NCBI GenBank assembly: GCA_009760855.2
Contig: WPIO01000017.1
Coordinates: forward strand, 4,022,501 to 4,086,500
DNA length: 64,000 bases
Direction: 5' to 3'
From: Cristatella mucedo
Lineage: Eukaryota; Bryozoa; Phylactolaemata; Cristatellidae
Made by a program: the position numbers and the translations under genes. This document shows positions 53,130 through 63,799 of the stretch, in pieces; position 1 is the first letter of the stretch, and every line of letters begins with the position of its first letter. The notes below the pieces were generated by a model that was not told the DNA's origin, made no database searches, and saw nothing but the letters and a program-made list of their open reading frames with translations.

Positions 53130-53700
53130 GCTCTATCTGAACCGCTCTGGCATAGAGCAAGCAAGGCCTTCACAAACATCTGGCCCTATCAGTCTCCAAA
53201 CTTCCTGCAGTATTTGGAGAAGCAAGCCTTCAAATCTGTTACAACCCACCTGATCTCTGAGCATTCTGTCCACTTCACCCCCGAAAAACACTAAATGGGA
53301 TTCAGGTCTGAAGATTGACTTGGCCACTTGGTTAGCTTAATGGCTCTCAACTAAAGTCAACAGTGGTTCGGAGAAAATATTCAACACCCCCAGATGCTTG
53401 CCTAGGCTCATAGCCTTGTTTGGAAAGAAAATGATCTCCCCGAAGGTCATTGCACTAGGTACTGCAACGTTCTGGAGTAGTTCTAAATAAACTTCTTGGG
53501 TCATGATGCCAGGTATCTGCTTCAGATTCAATTCCAGAGCATGGCCACTTTGCCCCCTCGATTTCGTGTCTTCTGAAGGCAATCATCATTGAAACTTTCA
53601 TTGGAGTGCTGTATGCATTTTCAGCTACCACAAACGGCAAATTAAATCTCATCGCCCCATTCGTGTTTGTTTGGCTCATAGTCATCGTGGGTCCAGTGTG
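53130..53700 (-). pseudogene. Tc1/mariner-like transposase relic
   Basis: The minus strand reads GIMTQEVYLELLQNVAVPSA, FFPNKAMSLGKH, then (plus-strand 53331-53300) KWPSQSSDLNPI and EVDRMLRDQVGCNRFEGLLL with SMPERFR. This is the order of the Tc1/mariner catalytic domain: the block before the second catalytic Asp (here FFPNKAMSL stands for FQQDNAPxH, with the Asp replaced by Lys), then SPDLNPIE, then the C-terminus. Stop codons and frameshifts are present. The N-terminal DNA-binding part and the inverted repeats were not found. Inactive. Confidence 0.75.
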
Positions 53701-54606
53701 CTCTTGCCCTAGCTCACTTCAAACTAGCCACTATATGCTTGATTGACAGAAGTGGCTTCTTTTTGCATTCTGAGCTAACGCACCCTGTTAATTTAGTCAG
53801 CGCCTAATCATAACCCTACCAACTAGCTTCTCAGTGGCAGCCTGAAAGCTTCGAGCACGAACGTTCACAGGGGTGGATGAAATGATGCCTTAAGCTTTAC
53901 TCTGAATCAGTCTGTCCTAGTGGGTATAGTGATATGTGGGCAGTCCGGTCTCTTTACATTATCGATGATGCCGGTCGTAGCCTTCTTCAGGCTGTGCCTC
54001 AACGAAGTCTCACCAATTCGAAATTGGATAGCAAATGCAGCGTTAACAAGTGCCGTTTGGCACAAAGCTCACCATTGGCTCTTCGTAAAAGATATCGACA
54101 AGATATTCCTAGGCAAATTGCCTATATAGCAATTTGCAAATTCCTAGGCAAATTGGCAAGCGATAGGGTGGTAGGCTAGAAAATTAGCATAGTGCCGGTG
54201 CTCTCTAGTTTTCATAGTAGTGTGCATGTCTAAGTACCTCCAAGTAATGACGATACAGTCATTGTCAGGGTGCTGTAAAATAGGGAAATGTGCCTTTGTG
54301 CATTTGTTAATGATTTTAAAGCTCGAATATGCTATCTCTTATTATTTTTCTGTTGTGTACCCCGGTTTATGAAAATGCCATTGCAACAACCATTATGTTA
54401 ATTAGGTGCATTTGTTCTTTGCACTTCAGTCGAATGTTTTGCGATTGAATGCCTACAACTCGTCATAAACTAGGGGTCGCGAAATATTAATGCTCTCGAT
54501 CGATTGCACGTACATCTGTTCATGCATAAATACATGCATACATACACACGTGCATACATGTGTGCTTGCATGCATACATGAATGTGTGTGTGTAGACATA
54601 CATACA
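53701..54606. other. Presumed CERT intron 1, unassigned
   Basis: AT-rich, no supported gene or repeat. A short duplication of TTCCTAGGCAAATTG occurs at about 54106-54120 and 54141-54155. Confidence 0.35.
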
Positions 54607-54607
54607 T

Positions 54608-54683
<76 letters not shown>

Positions 54684-54702
54684 ACACACACACACACACA
54701 CG
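54607..54702. repeat. (CA)n microsatellite abutting LINE-A
   Basis: About 47 CA units with one CATA interruption. It runs in frame (His-Thr repeat) into the adjacent LINE-A reading frame, but that continuity is fortuitous. Confidence 0.96.
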
Positions 54703-54709
54703 TATATAC

Positions 54710-56190
54710 ACCTTGCTAGTAAGTTCCAGTCTGGCTTTAGAGCTAATCACTCCACAGAGTCAGCATTGCTTAGGGTATACAACGACTTACTTAGGAATGC
54801 AGACATGGGTAGAGTGTCTCTGCTTGTTTTGCTTGATCTTTCGGCAGCTTTTGACACCATCGATCACAAAGTTCTTCTAGAGCGCCTCTTATCTCGCCTG
54901 GGCATCACTGGCACTGCTCTGCAGTGGTTCAGGTCCTACCTCAGTGGGAGACTCCAGAGTATTCACGTGAATGGACAAAGATCATCTGAAGTACCTCTGA
55001 AATATGGAGTACCTCAGGGCTCAGTGCTAGGTCCGGTTCTTTTCACGGTTTATACTCTGCCTCTTGCTGATATGATTGCCAAGCACAATCTAGGCTTTCA
55101 CTTCTATGCGGATGACACTCAGTTGTACCTTTACTTTGATCCCTCCCAGCCTTCGAGCACCTCAAACTCTCTCAACTCACTAGCTGCATGCATGGATGAC
55201 ATCCGCACATGGATGGCAGCAAATTTTCTAAAACTTAACGATGACAAAACTAACTTACTAGTTATGGGCAAACCCAGTGTGATCCAGAGATTGGAAAGGC
55301 TGACTCTCAAAATTGGCTCTGCCAGCATATCTCCAGTTGAATCAGTTCGAAATCTAGGTGTCATATTCCAAAATGACCTCTCGTTAGACGACCATATCAG
55401 CTCCACAATCAAATCCGCCTATTTTCAGCTTCATAACATTGCTAAAATTCGGGCTTGTTTAGATAAAGATACCACATCTAAGTTGGTCTATGCATTCGTG
55501 ACATCCCGTCTCGACTTCTGCAACTCACTGCTTACTGGCCTACCAGCATGTGCGTTCAGGCGATTGCAGCTGGTGCAAAACTCTGCAGCTAGACTTGTCT
55601 GCCGTGAGCGTCGCAGTTGCCACATTACTCCACTTCTCGCCGACCTGCACTGGCTCCCAGTCAAGCAACGGATTGACTTCAAGGTTTTGTCGCTTACTTT
55701 TAGATCCCTTCATTCTATGGCTCCAGCCTATCTTTCAGATATATTACCCCATCAGGCCAAGCATCGTACCACCCGCTTTTCGGAATCCAGCAGTCTAGAA
55801 ATACCTCGTACAAGCCTTAAATCCTTTGGAGACCGTGCATTTAGTTCGTATGCTCGCACAGCCTGGAACTCCCTCCCGACCTGCGTCAGAACATCCCCCG
55901 ACCTGACCACATTTAAAAGGAACATAAAAACACACCTATTTAGGACAGCATTTAGCGGTTCCCTGTGATTCGTCCTTGATGTGCTTATGCGTGCTGACAC
56001 TGTGCATGCTGCCACTAACCACATTTGCATGCTGACCCTGTGCATGTCACCCCTAACCATGTTATTCATTTTGTTTGTTTTTCAAGCATGATTTTACTTA
56101 CCATTCAATTGCATTTCTCTTTGCAGCAAATGTAAAGCGCCTAGAGAGAGATTAAGTTCTCTGAGGGTGCTTTATCAAGTGAATTATTAT
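54710..56190 (+). mobile_element. LINE-A, best copy, RT frame open from fingers to C-terminus
   Basis: This is the reverse transcriptase of an L2/CR1-like non-LTR retrotransposon. The frame at 54711-55968 reads [80 protein letters not shown] (catalytic YADD), [20 protein letters not shown] and [20 protein letters not shown], with the stop after FRTAFSGSL. The 3' UTR and tail end in ATTATTATTATTAA at 56183-56195. It is 5'-truncated: there is no endonuclease and the first RT block (seen at 42.8 kb) is missing. No internal stop or frameshift, so it inserted recently. Confidence 0.92.
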
Positions 56191-56199
56191 TATTAATAT

Positions 56200-56562
56200 T
56201 TATATCTATATACATACATGCGTACATACATACATACATACGCACATACATACACACATACATACACACATACATACACACACACATACACACACACATA
56301 CACACATACATGCACACATACATGCACACATACATGCACACATACATACACACATACATGCACACATACATGCACACATACATACACACATACATACACA
56401 CATGCATACACACATGCATACACACATGCATACACACATGCATACACACATGCATGCACACATGCATGCACACATGCATACACACATGCATACACACATG
56501 CATACACACATGCATACATACATGCATACATACATACATACATTCATACATACATACATATC
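56200..56562. repeat. (CATA/CACA)n compound microsatellite
   Basis: About 360 bp of CATACATA, CACACATA and CATGCACA units directly after the LINE-A tail. It gives long artefactual open frames on both strands. Confidence 0.96.
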
Positions 56563-58430
56563 CAGATGTTTAAATTTGTGGATGAAACAATAAACAAGAT
56601 TTGGCAGCATGGCATCCATTGCCCGAGGTAGTCGCCTCATAACACGAGGCTGTGCCTATCAGCCATCGGTGTCGCATGTTGGGTCCACCTAGCCGTGCCA
56701 CATGATGAGCACGGCCATCCTGCTCACTTTCAGGCAGCCGAGTGTTCTTTGGGATGTGGCAACCGTGCCGTCTTAGCCCAGCCGTGAGGGCCACGCAATA
56801 GGCTTCTTGCAATGGCTCTTCTCTGTGTAGATCCTGTAGATTTCATCGTTAAGTTTGGGTTGTGTCTGGCCGAGCAATTGCCTCTCAGCTCAGGGGTTTG
56901 GCTGCAGCCTGCATGACTCTGGCCGGGTACGTTTGCATTGCATAAACGTTTGCAATTACCGATAGGGAGAATGGCGCATTAGGTAGGGTTGCCTTTGGCT
57001 TGAACAAAGTCGTGCCTGGGTTTTACTCAAAAGTTATGCTCGCACCTCATCAGGGATTTCTCATGCAAACGTAAAAGAGTCCTGCTTGTAGTTCGTCGGA
57101 TTTTTACATCAATCTGGAGCCCTTGTTACTTCTATCCCACTGAAGTTTAAAGTTGATGTAGCCTCTCTTTACTGATCAAGGCTCTATATTCTGCCGGCCA
57201 TACACCCTAATGTGGTTGCAAAAGCAACTGCTGTGGGCTCAGCTGCACCGCTGCTCGCCGGCTCGTCTGGCTCCTTAAACCGGCTTACTCTTTTATGCTA
57301 AGGACAGGACGGACCGAAGTGACCCTGCTGAGCAGTGGATTATAATATACTACAAGGTTGTATGGGTTTATTCAGTATGCTTGCAAGCTTGCATGGGTTT
57401 GGCTGGCATTCTTGGAATCTGCAAGTCAATTGCTGTCTTGTCGTTAGCAGGAACTGACAAAAAGGATTTTTTGTGAATCAGCTTTGGGAATGTTTTGTTT
57501 CTCGATAAGGTCAGCGGGCTAGTAGCAAGTAACTTAGCTGTGGAATCCGGGTTGCGTGAAGCTCACATTTAGGCATCGTCGCTGGAGTGATACAGCCTTA
57601 TTTTCTGCTATTTGTGCTGTTCACTAGCTGTGGTTGGCTGGCTTGCTTATCTCCACATGTTCATATACGCTTGTACGTGCGGTTGCTGGCAAGGTACGTT
57701 TGCAGTGTGCTTGCCCACTTTTTGAGGTCTGGCATTTTAGGAAGGCAGCCTGTGTTCTTGCATTAAGGTGCTTCTATCTGACGAACTTTAGACAGCTTAC
57801 TTGCTCAACCTGCTGTTTTGTTCCTGCTATTTTACTATTGTTGATTGAAAACGAGTGTTATAATATCTTTTTGAGCGAATGTCAAGAAAATACCTATACA
57901 ATTGATCTGACAAACGACTAATTGTTAAGGATACCTTACAAAAGACTACATTTTAGAAATGGGGTCGGGAGTTCAAACGGCTTCTACATAAAATAATTAA
58001 TATGCTAACCATTCCTAACCTCGATATGAGCCAAAAGCGGCATGTCTACAAATAAAAATGTACCGATCTCTGCTTCACATGTCACTTGCATCCCGACTCG
58101 TTGAACCTTGGTAGACCGAAGTACGTGTATGAAGCTTGTTGAGGTGCATTCTTGTGACTTTTTTACAACCTCATTTACAGTGTAGCATGATGTATTGTAC
58201 ATTCCATAAATTGGGTTATACTGCACGTATCAGACTGAAACTTGACATTCAAGTTCAGCTCTGCGTGTACCACAGCATTCTAGAAAATATTCTGATTTCG
58301 GTTGGATAGAATTTGTTGTAAACGTCATCAAACGTACGTGCTTTATTTTTTGCAGTCATGGACATATAACAATGTTCTCGTTGAATTTATTAAGATGAGC
58401 ATCTAGGATAAGGACATCCTGGTGAGCCGT
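56563..58430. other. Presumed CERT intron 1, unassigned
   Basis: No CERT exon, repeat family or other gene that I can support. I looked for the rest of the PH domain on the plus strand and did not see it. Confidence 0.35.
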
Positions 58431-58431
58431 A

Positions 58432-58605
58432 ATGGCTCACTAGGTAAGGCGGTTGCCTTTCATGACCTCAGCCCCGAGGTCGTGGCTTCGGATCTTGTGG
58501 TGGGCGATCCTTTATCACCACTGCAAGCGGTGGTAATAGCCATCAAGGCTCTTCTGTTGCTATACAAAAAGAGGCTGTTCAATTAATTTATTTATTTCAC
58601 CTGAA
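58432..58605 (+). repeat. SINE-B, near-complete copy
   Basis: A-box side ATGGCTCACTAGGTAAGGCG, B-box region GAGGTCGTGGCTTCGGATC, body GCAAGCGGTGGTAATAGCCA, GGCTCTTCTGTTGCTATACA, AAAAGAGGCTGTTCAATTAA and a TTTATTTATTT end. Good reference copy for the family. Confidence 0.85.
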
Positions 58606-58619
58606 GTCTATTGTGCAGG

Positions 58620-59095
58620 AGTTCAGCAAAGTCTCAACTAGCTCTACATATTTTCCACATTGTGTCTGCCCAGGAAGTTCTGAACCACTGCAACAAAGCT
58701 ACTCCCTGCTGCTTTCTCCTTACTATCGAGCTTCTTGGGGAAATCATTGCTCTAAATTATTATCTTCATCTTGTCCCCACAAAGATGCCTGCTTTGTATG
58801 ACCTGTGCCTCAGACAGCTTAGGAAGAAGTTTTGATGGTACTTTAAGACAGCAGACTCCTTATCTAGAGCTGTGCCAAATTGTTTCATTCGGCCCAATTT
58901 AATGTGCTGTAGTGGCACCAGTGGCTTGCAGGAGTCCACCAGTGGCTCTCACTTGACATGGTTGCTCTCCATGGAGAACTCTGGTCAGCTGGGCTAAATC
59001 CAGGCAAGGGTAGTGACCATGATGGTCCATGCCGTCTCAAAGACAACGATAACAGAAAATTTGGTCGAAGAGCCCTACAGACCGATAAGGAATTC
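58620..59095 (-). pseudogene. Relic of uncharacterised TE-like invertebrate protein family, copy 1
   Basis: The minus strand gives EPLVDSCKPLVPLQHIKLGR, MKQFGTALDKESAVLKYHQN and YKAGIFVG, then in another frame DFPKKLDSKEKAAGSSFVAV and VQNFLGRHNVENM. The same blocks, in the same order, occur in copy 2 (DLLVDPGKVLMLPLQIKLGL, IFVGPQVKKII, KMEKTVWNSLLAAIHGIIGN, HGAEN). From memory this resembles a family of uncharacterised proteins repeated in many arthropod and other invertebrate genomes, with a conserved GNHKAEN-like motif. Stop codons and frameshifts show it is dead. The family name and biochemical function are unknown to me. Confidence 0.6.
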
Positions 59096-59794
59096 AACCA
59101 CTTTGAAGTCTCCAATGACCTGTTTTAGCAAAGCTCATAGTACTTCAAAGCATCCAGCAAGGCCTTGGTCCTGTTGTAATCCTCCTAGAGATGCACCGAG
59201 TGAGCCAGAGGACGAAGCGGGTACTGTAGAGCTGCTTCCACATAGTAGTTTCTCGACCTTCTTGATAAATTAGCTATAAACATGGCAGAATGCATCTTCC
59301 AGGTGCATTCAACCTTTTGATGTCATCTCAGGAAAATGCACATCTGTATCCACTTAGTCAGCTACAGATTTGATTACAGATTGGATTGGTGCGCAAAAGA
59401 CTCTTTTGTTTAGACTCTTTATATTGCTGGAAATTATTTATAATTAAGGCATTAGTGATTGTGACATATAAATAGATAGAATCACTGATCAATACTTTTC
59501 CTCAACAACATCCTCTAGTGATCCAAATTAAAGGTAGACACATCAAATACTGAACTGCTTTATGTTTTTATGAAAATTTGAGTTTGATTGCAGTATGGTT
59601 TGCTAGTATGATTATGTACAAAGATGCATTTTATATAAAAGCAAGATTTTGTATCAAACACCAGACTTTTGGCCGTAGCTACATCTGCAATGTTTTGGAA
59701 AATACTACACACTGCAGATTTATCACTGTCCTACTCACAAGAACAAAGTTTATGGAGAACATTATCTATTTTCTATACTGTTAAGGCATATGCC
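59096..59794. other. Presumed CERT intron 1, unassigned
   Basis: AT-rich. The part next to 59095 may still belong to the relic upstream of it (frames with weak similarity to the CExWDSR region), but the match is not secure. Confidence 0.3.
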
Positions 59795-59945
59795 GAGCTG
59801 GTTCGGTCCAGTGGTCAAGGTGCTCGCCCCCACCAAGGTCTTGCTGAGGTTGTGGGCTCGAGCCCCGAGGCACATGTGAAGCGCCTGAATAGAGATTAAG
59901 TTCTCTTGGGGCGCTATATCAATGAATTATATTTATTTATATTTA
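59795..59945 (+). repeat. SINE-A, reference copy
   Basis: A-box GGTCCAGTGGTCAAGG, B-box GTTGTGGGCTCGAGCCCCG, then CACATGTGAAGCGCCTGAAT, AGAGATTAAGTTCTCTTGGG and GCGCTATATCAATGAATTAT. The last ~60 bp are clearly homologous to the LINE-A tail. Confidence 0.88.
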
Positions 59946-60134
59946 AGCAATTGCAAAATAACACTACCCAGGCATATATTTAGAGAAAACGTTTGTCGTT
60001 TCGTGTCATGTACTACTTAACTCGCAGGTACAAGCATTTGGTTGGCCAGCAGCATTACAGCGTTGGGACTGGTAGCATTGAACACTCTAGAACCGTGGAT
60101 TAGCAGTACAACATCAGGTGCTTATAAATAATTT

Positions 60135-61100
60135 CTAGCCATAATAATAATAATAATGATATGGCATTTTTGTAGCATCCTAAATGGACTATATCTCCTT
60201 CAAGGCACTTAAAATATGCTGCAAAGAAAGCATGGCGATTGTTGGTGATAAAAATCAAGAATAAGCATTCAGAGTACAGTTCACACGGACAGAGCAAACG
60301 GTGTGCAGAATTGGATTTTTCAGATTTTTTTTAAATATCGTCAAGTCAGGAAATTTCACGTGTCAAGAGCCAGGATTGAGAGCATACGAAGTGAAAGCAC
60401 AGTTTCCAAAGGATTCGAAGCTGTCAGAGGCACAGCTAAATTACCTGAGTGTGAAGAATCGGTGGTGTGACCTGAGTATGACGAACTGATTATGCAATGC
60501 CAAGCCCGACAAGGAAATATTTCCAGCTGGTAGGCCCGATCAAGAGAATGAAGAGACCTAAAATTTAGTGACAGAAAGTTAAAGTCAATTCATTGCTTGA
60601 TGGGGAGCTAGTGCAGATGGTGGACAAATTATAACGTTCCCGACAGACTAGCCTGGTGGCAGAATTTTGCACAATCTGTAAGGGGCTTCTTCCACAGACA
60701 GGAAGGCTTGCAAATAGTGAGCTGCATCAGTCTAGTCGGTAAGTCACAAGTGTATGGCCCGAAGTATCCTTATCTAAGCAATCCCGGCTGAAAGTCGACT
60801 GATTCGACTGTAGAGCTGATATAGGCATCTAGTGAAAGGTAATTTTGAATTAGGCCATCCACATTTCGTGTCGTAGCTACAGGAAGTGTGCTGGCTGAGC
60901 CCATTTTGAGGGTTGTGCTTCCCAGTTTTTGAAGAACATTAGGTATACCTATACCTATGTAGTTAGTTTTATTGTTATTCAATTTGAGAAACTTTGCTGC
61001 CATCCTTGTGCGAACGTCAGTAGTGCATGCTGCAAGGGAGTTACAACAACCATACCGCTTAACGGTGGAGATTAGTACCTCAACCGTACACAAAATGACC
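60135..61100 (-). repeat. LINE-A copy, old and degenerate
   Basis: The minus strand reads LAACTTDVRTRMAAKFLKLN, TTLKMGSASTLPVATTRNVD and LSLDAYISSTVESVDFQP, equivalent to [40 protein letters not shown] and [18 protein letters not shown]-terminal pieces lie at 60350-60700, and the tail ends in ATTATTATTATTATGG at 60139-60155. Confidence 0.8.
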
Positions 61101-61514
61101 ATAGCGACATAGCAACACAGGGATTAAGTGGCTAGGCCAGCCAAAAATGACGTGACCCAAGCATGATGCAAGCAATGAAGCTCTGATATGACTGTATAAT
61201 TACATATTTATAGTGAAATATCTTGGTAAAAAATTACATTAAGTGTGTAAATACATGATACAAGTAAAGTCACCATGTCATTGCACTAGGTAACATTTCA
61301 GTTTTTCCTCCTTGCGTAGAAAGTATGTTTTCCTATCCCTTATACCTAAAATAAAAAATGGCAGTTCCACACAAAATTTGCTTCTTTGGTCAGGACAATA
61401 TTTTGAAATTCTCCCATTTTTCTGTTAGATACGTACGGCAGCAGCTTCACTTATATAGCGTTCGTTCTGTAGCTACCCAAATTAGTTAGGATTAGGCAGC
61501 TATAAAGCTATAGA
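61101..61514. other. Presumed CERT intron 1, unassigned
   Basis: AT-rich sequence without a supported feature. Confidence 0.35.
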
Positions 61515-61700
61515 GTAGTAAGGTGGATGCTTTTCACGATCTCGGTCTCGAGGTCGTAGGTTCTGATCCTGCAGTGTGCGATCCTTTATTGCTGCTGCTG
61601 CAATCAATCGTGATTTTAAATTTATTTGTGTGATAGCTGTAAAGGCTTTCCTGTCACTATACAAAATAGGCTAATCAATCAGCTAGTATTTTTTATTATT
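61515..61700 (+). repeat. SINE-B copy with internal insertion
   Basis: B-box region TCGAGGTCGTAGGTTCTGAT, CCTTTATTGCTGCTGCTGCA, then about 30 extra bases (TTTTAAATTTATTTG) before ATAGCTGTAAAGGCTTTCCT and ACAAAATAGGCTAATCAATC. Confidence 0.75.
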
Positions 61701-62599
61701 TTATCCATTGAAGTGTAACAGTACATGTGCCTTAAACGAAATTTTTAGTTAGTGTAATTGCAGACTAAGAGAATAATGAATAGCCATATTTCATTAGCAT
61801 GGCATCAAGAGGTTGCTTGCATCCAGCATCATGCAATTTGCTAGGTGTGTGGACAATTTACCAACACAATAGCAGAAAATAGTCTGTGAGCATGTATCAG
61901 TCTAAAAGCATTTGTGAGATGTGCGTTACCTATAAATCCTGCTTTGTCATGCCTTTAGGGAGAGGATCAAGGTAAGCTCTTAGCACTTCATTTCACACAT
62001 GCGAACACTGCATACTACCTCTAGTAGGTTAGATGAATAATAATTGTTGGTCGCTAGATGAAAATTCTTGCACGTTGTAATATAATTCCATTATGTCGAT
62101 AGGCTGGTACAGGGGAGAAAACGAACTATGAAGTTAGCTATGCCAATAATTTGGCAGAAACCGACTGACCTCTCAAGCAACTGGTACTTCTGCATGCCGG
62201 ACCCTCCTAAACATCGAACTGGCCAGGGCACGCCTGCCTCCATGTTTGCACACATTCCTTCATCCATCACCCTTGTACCATGCTGCCTGCCCCCAGCTCC
62301 TGGCCCTCACCTCCGGAGAGGGATCTTTGATCTTGAGGAGAGAGCAGCAAGTCAGACAGTGAGGAAGATACTGCAGATCCAGATTCCATTTTCACAGATG
62401 CAGCTGCAGAGAGACCGCCATACTTCCCAGAAAGTCCGCAACCATCTGATCAGATATTTGGGTCTTATCGTGTCTAATGCTGAGCTTCTGGCATCTAGGT
62501 TTAAGGAGTGGAACTTATTGGACTAAAGTGTGAAAGTAACAGATCAAATGGAGCATCATCAAATTTTCCAACTTCTCCACTCGGCAAGATGGTCTATGT

Positions 62600-62641
62600 T
62601 TCCTTTACAGCATATGTGAATTGTCTAGTGTGTTAGTGTGT

Positions 62642-62685
<44 letters not shown>

Positions 62686-62738
62686 GACAGAGGGAGACAG
62701 AGAAAGAGAGAGACAGAGAGAGAGACAGAGAGAGAGAC

Positions 62739-62817
<79 letters not shown>

Positions 62818-62895
62818 CAGGGAGAGACAGAGAGAGGGGGAGATTGAGTTCTCTAAGGGTGCTATATAAGTATATTATTGTTAGTAGTAGTATTA
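62600..62895 (+). repeat. LINE-type tail containing a GA microsatellite, inserted in the relic
   Basis: TTTCCTTTACAGCATATGTG precedes and GAGATTGAGTTCTCTAAGGG and TGCTATATAAGTATATTATT follow the purine tract. In other tails these flanks are separated only by about 20 bp containing AGAAAGAGATT. Confidence 0.8.
62640..62838. repeat. (GA)n/(GACA)n microsatellite
   Basis: About 200 bp of GA with GACA interruptions, located at the GAAAGAGA position of a LINE-type tail. Confidence 0.95.
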
Positions 62896-63799
62896 AAAGT
62901 GTGGCACGGTCTATTCGAGGTCAGAGCAACCTGAGTGAATAGGGCCTTTTCTCAGATAGTTCGTTCAGGAGCCTCAAAGCAGTGCTGTTTCACAACGGGA
63001 ACAAGTGCCCATCTCCTTGTAGCTCAGTCGGTGCACCTCAAACAGGACAACACCTGTGTCAAGATGTTGCTTAGTGCCTTGAAATATGGTGACTATAGCT
63101 GGTAATTCATTGGAAACTTCAAAATTGTGTCATTCATGAGGTTAGTTTCACGAAGTGGTCCTTGTTTTCTTTGCCTGCATGACAGCCGGGACACTAAGCC
63201 AGACTATCACAAAAGGGACTGGTCACAGTGGACTTAGTTTTATATAGAGAAGAACAATAGTTCTATATAGAGAAGAACAACATCAAATGGGATCTGCTTG
63301 TAGATCCTGGGAAGGTACTGATGCTACCACTGCAAATCAAGTTAGGTCTCATCATGCAATCTGTTACGGCTCCGAACAGTCTAGTATCTTCGTCGGACCA
63401 CAGGTAAAGAAGATAATAGAATGTGACGAATTCACCAAGAAGCTGAGCAAGATGGAGAAAACGGTTTGGAACAGCTTGCTTGCAGCGATTCATGGCATTA
63501 TTGGCAATCACGGGGCTGAAAACGATGAGCATGGTTTTTGCTCTTATAAAGAAATGTGCCAAAATGGGATTCGCAATGTCCTCAAAGTCCACTTACTTGA
63601 TGGTCATATTGACAAATTCAAGGAGAACGTGGAAGCTTATCCAGAGGATCAAGGTGAGTGCTTTCACCAGGATAAACTCTACGTCGAACGTCGTCACCAA
63701 GGACAGTATAACAAAAATATAATGGCGACTATGTCTGAGGCTTCTTTGAGAAAGCAGTTTCAATTTTTGTTGCACTCTAGAACATCTACTCATTTCTGA

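Larger units (their letters stand above)
62300..63799 (+). pseudogene. Relic of uncharacterised TE-like invertebrate protein family, copy 2, interrupted
   Basis: Blocks in order and in several frames: PPYFPESPQPSDQIFGSYRV (about 62420), NAELLASRFKEWNLLD (ends 62526), LFSDSSFRSLKAVLFHNGNK (from about 62945), DSRDTKPDYHKRDWSQ (about 63185), VDPGKVLMLPLQIKLGLIMQ (about 63300). Then comes one longer open frame: SIFVGPQVKKIIECDEFTKK, LSKMEKTVWNSLLAAIHGII, GNHGAEN and QGECFHQDKLYVERRHQGQY (to 63799). Roughly 100 residues expected between NLLD and LFSDSS are missing or replaced by a LINE-type tail with a GA microsatellite. From memory the order fits the same uncharacterised family as copy 1. It is a broken, non-functional copy. 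Confidence 0.68.

Noticed and set aside
54607-54702. Open frame starting upstream of the (CA)n tract at 54490 and fused to the LINE-A RT
   Set aside because: The His-Thr repeat is a translated microsatellite; its being in frame with the RT is coincidental, as other LINE-A copies have a different sequence upstream.
56141-56640. Long Cys/Met/Val and His/Thr frames; possible repeat protein or CRISPR-like array
   Set aside because: Pure translation of a CATA/CACA microsatellite on both strands. There are no spacers and no conserved repeat-spacer spacing.
59795-59880. Possible functional tRNA gene
   Set aside because: The A- and B-boxes are present, but the head does not fold into a full cloverleaf by eye and is joined to a LINE-type tail repeated elsewhere, so it is a SINE.
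62128-62526. 132-codon frame as a host gene
   Set aside because: Only its end (NAELLASRFKEWNLLD) is meaningful, and it belongs to the degenerate TE-like family; the first half does not match in this frame.
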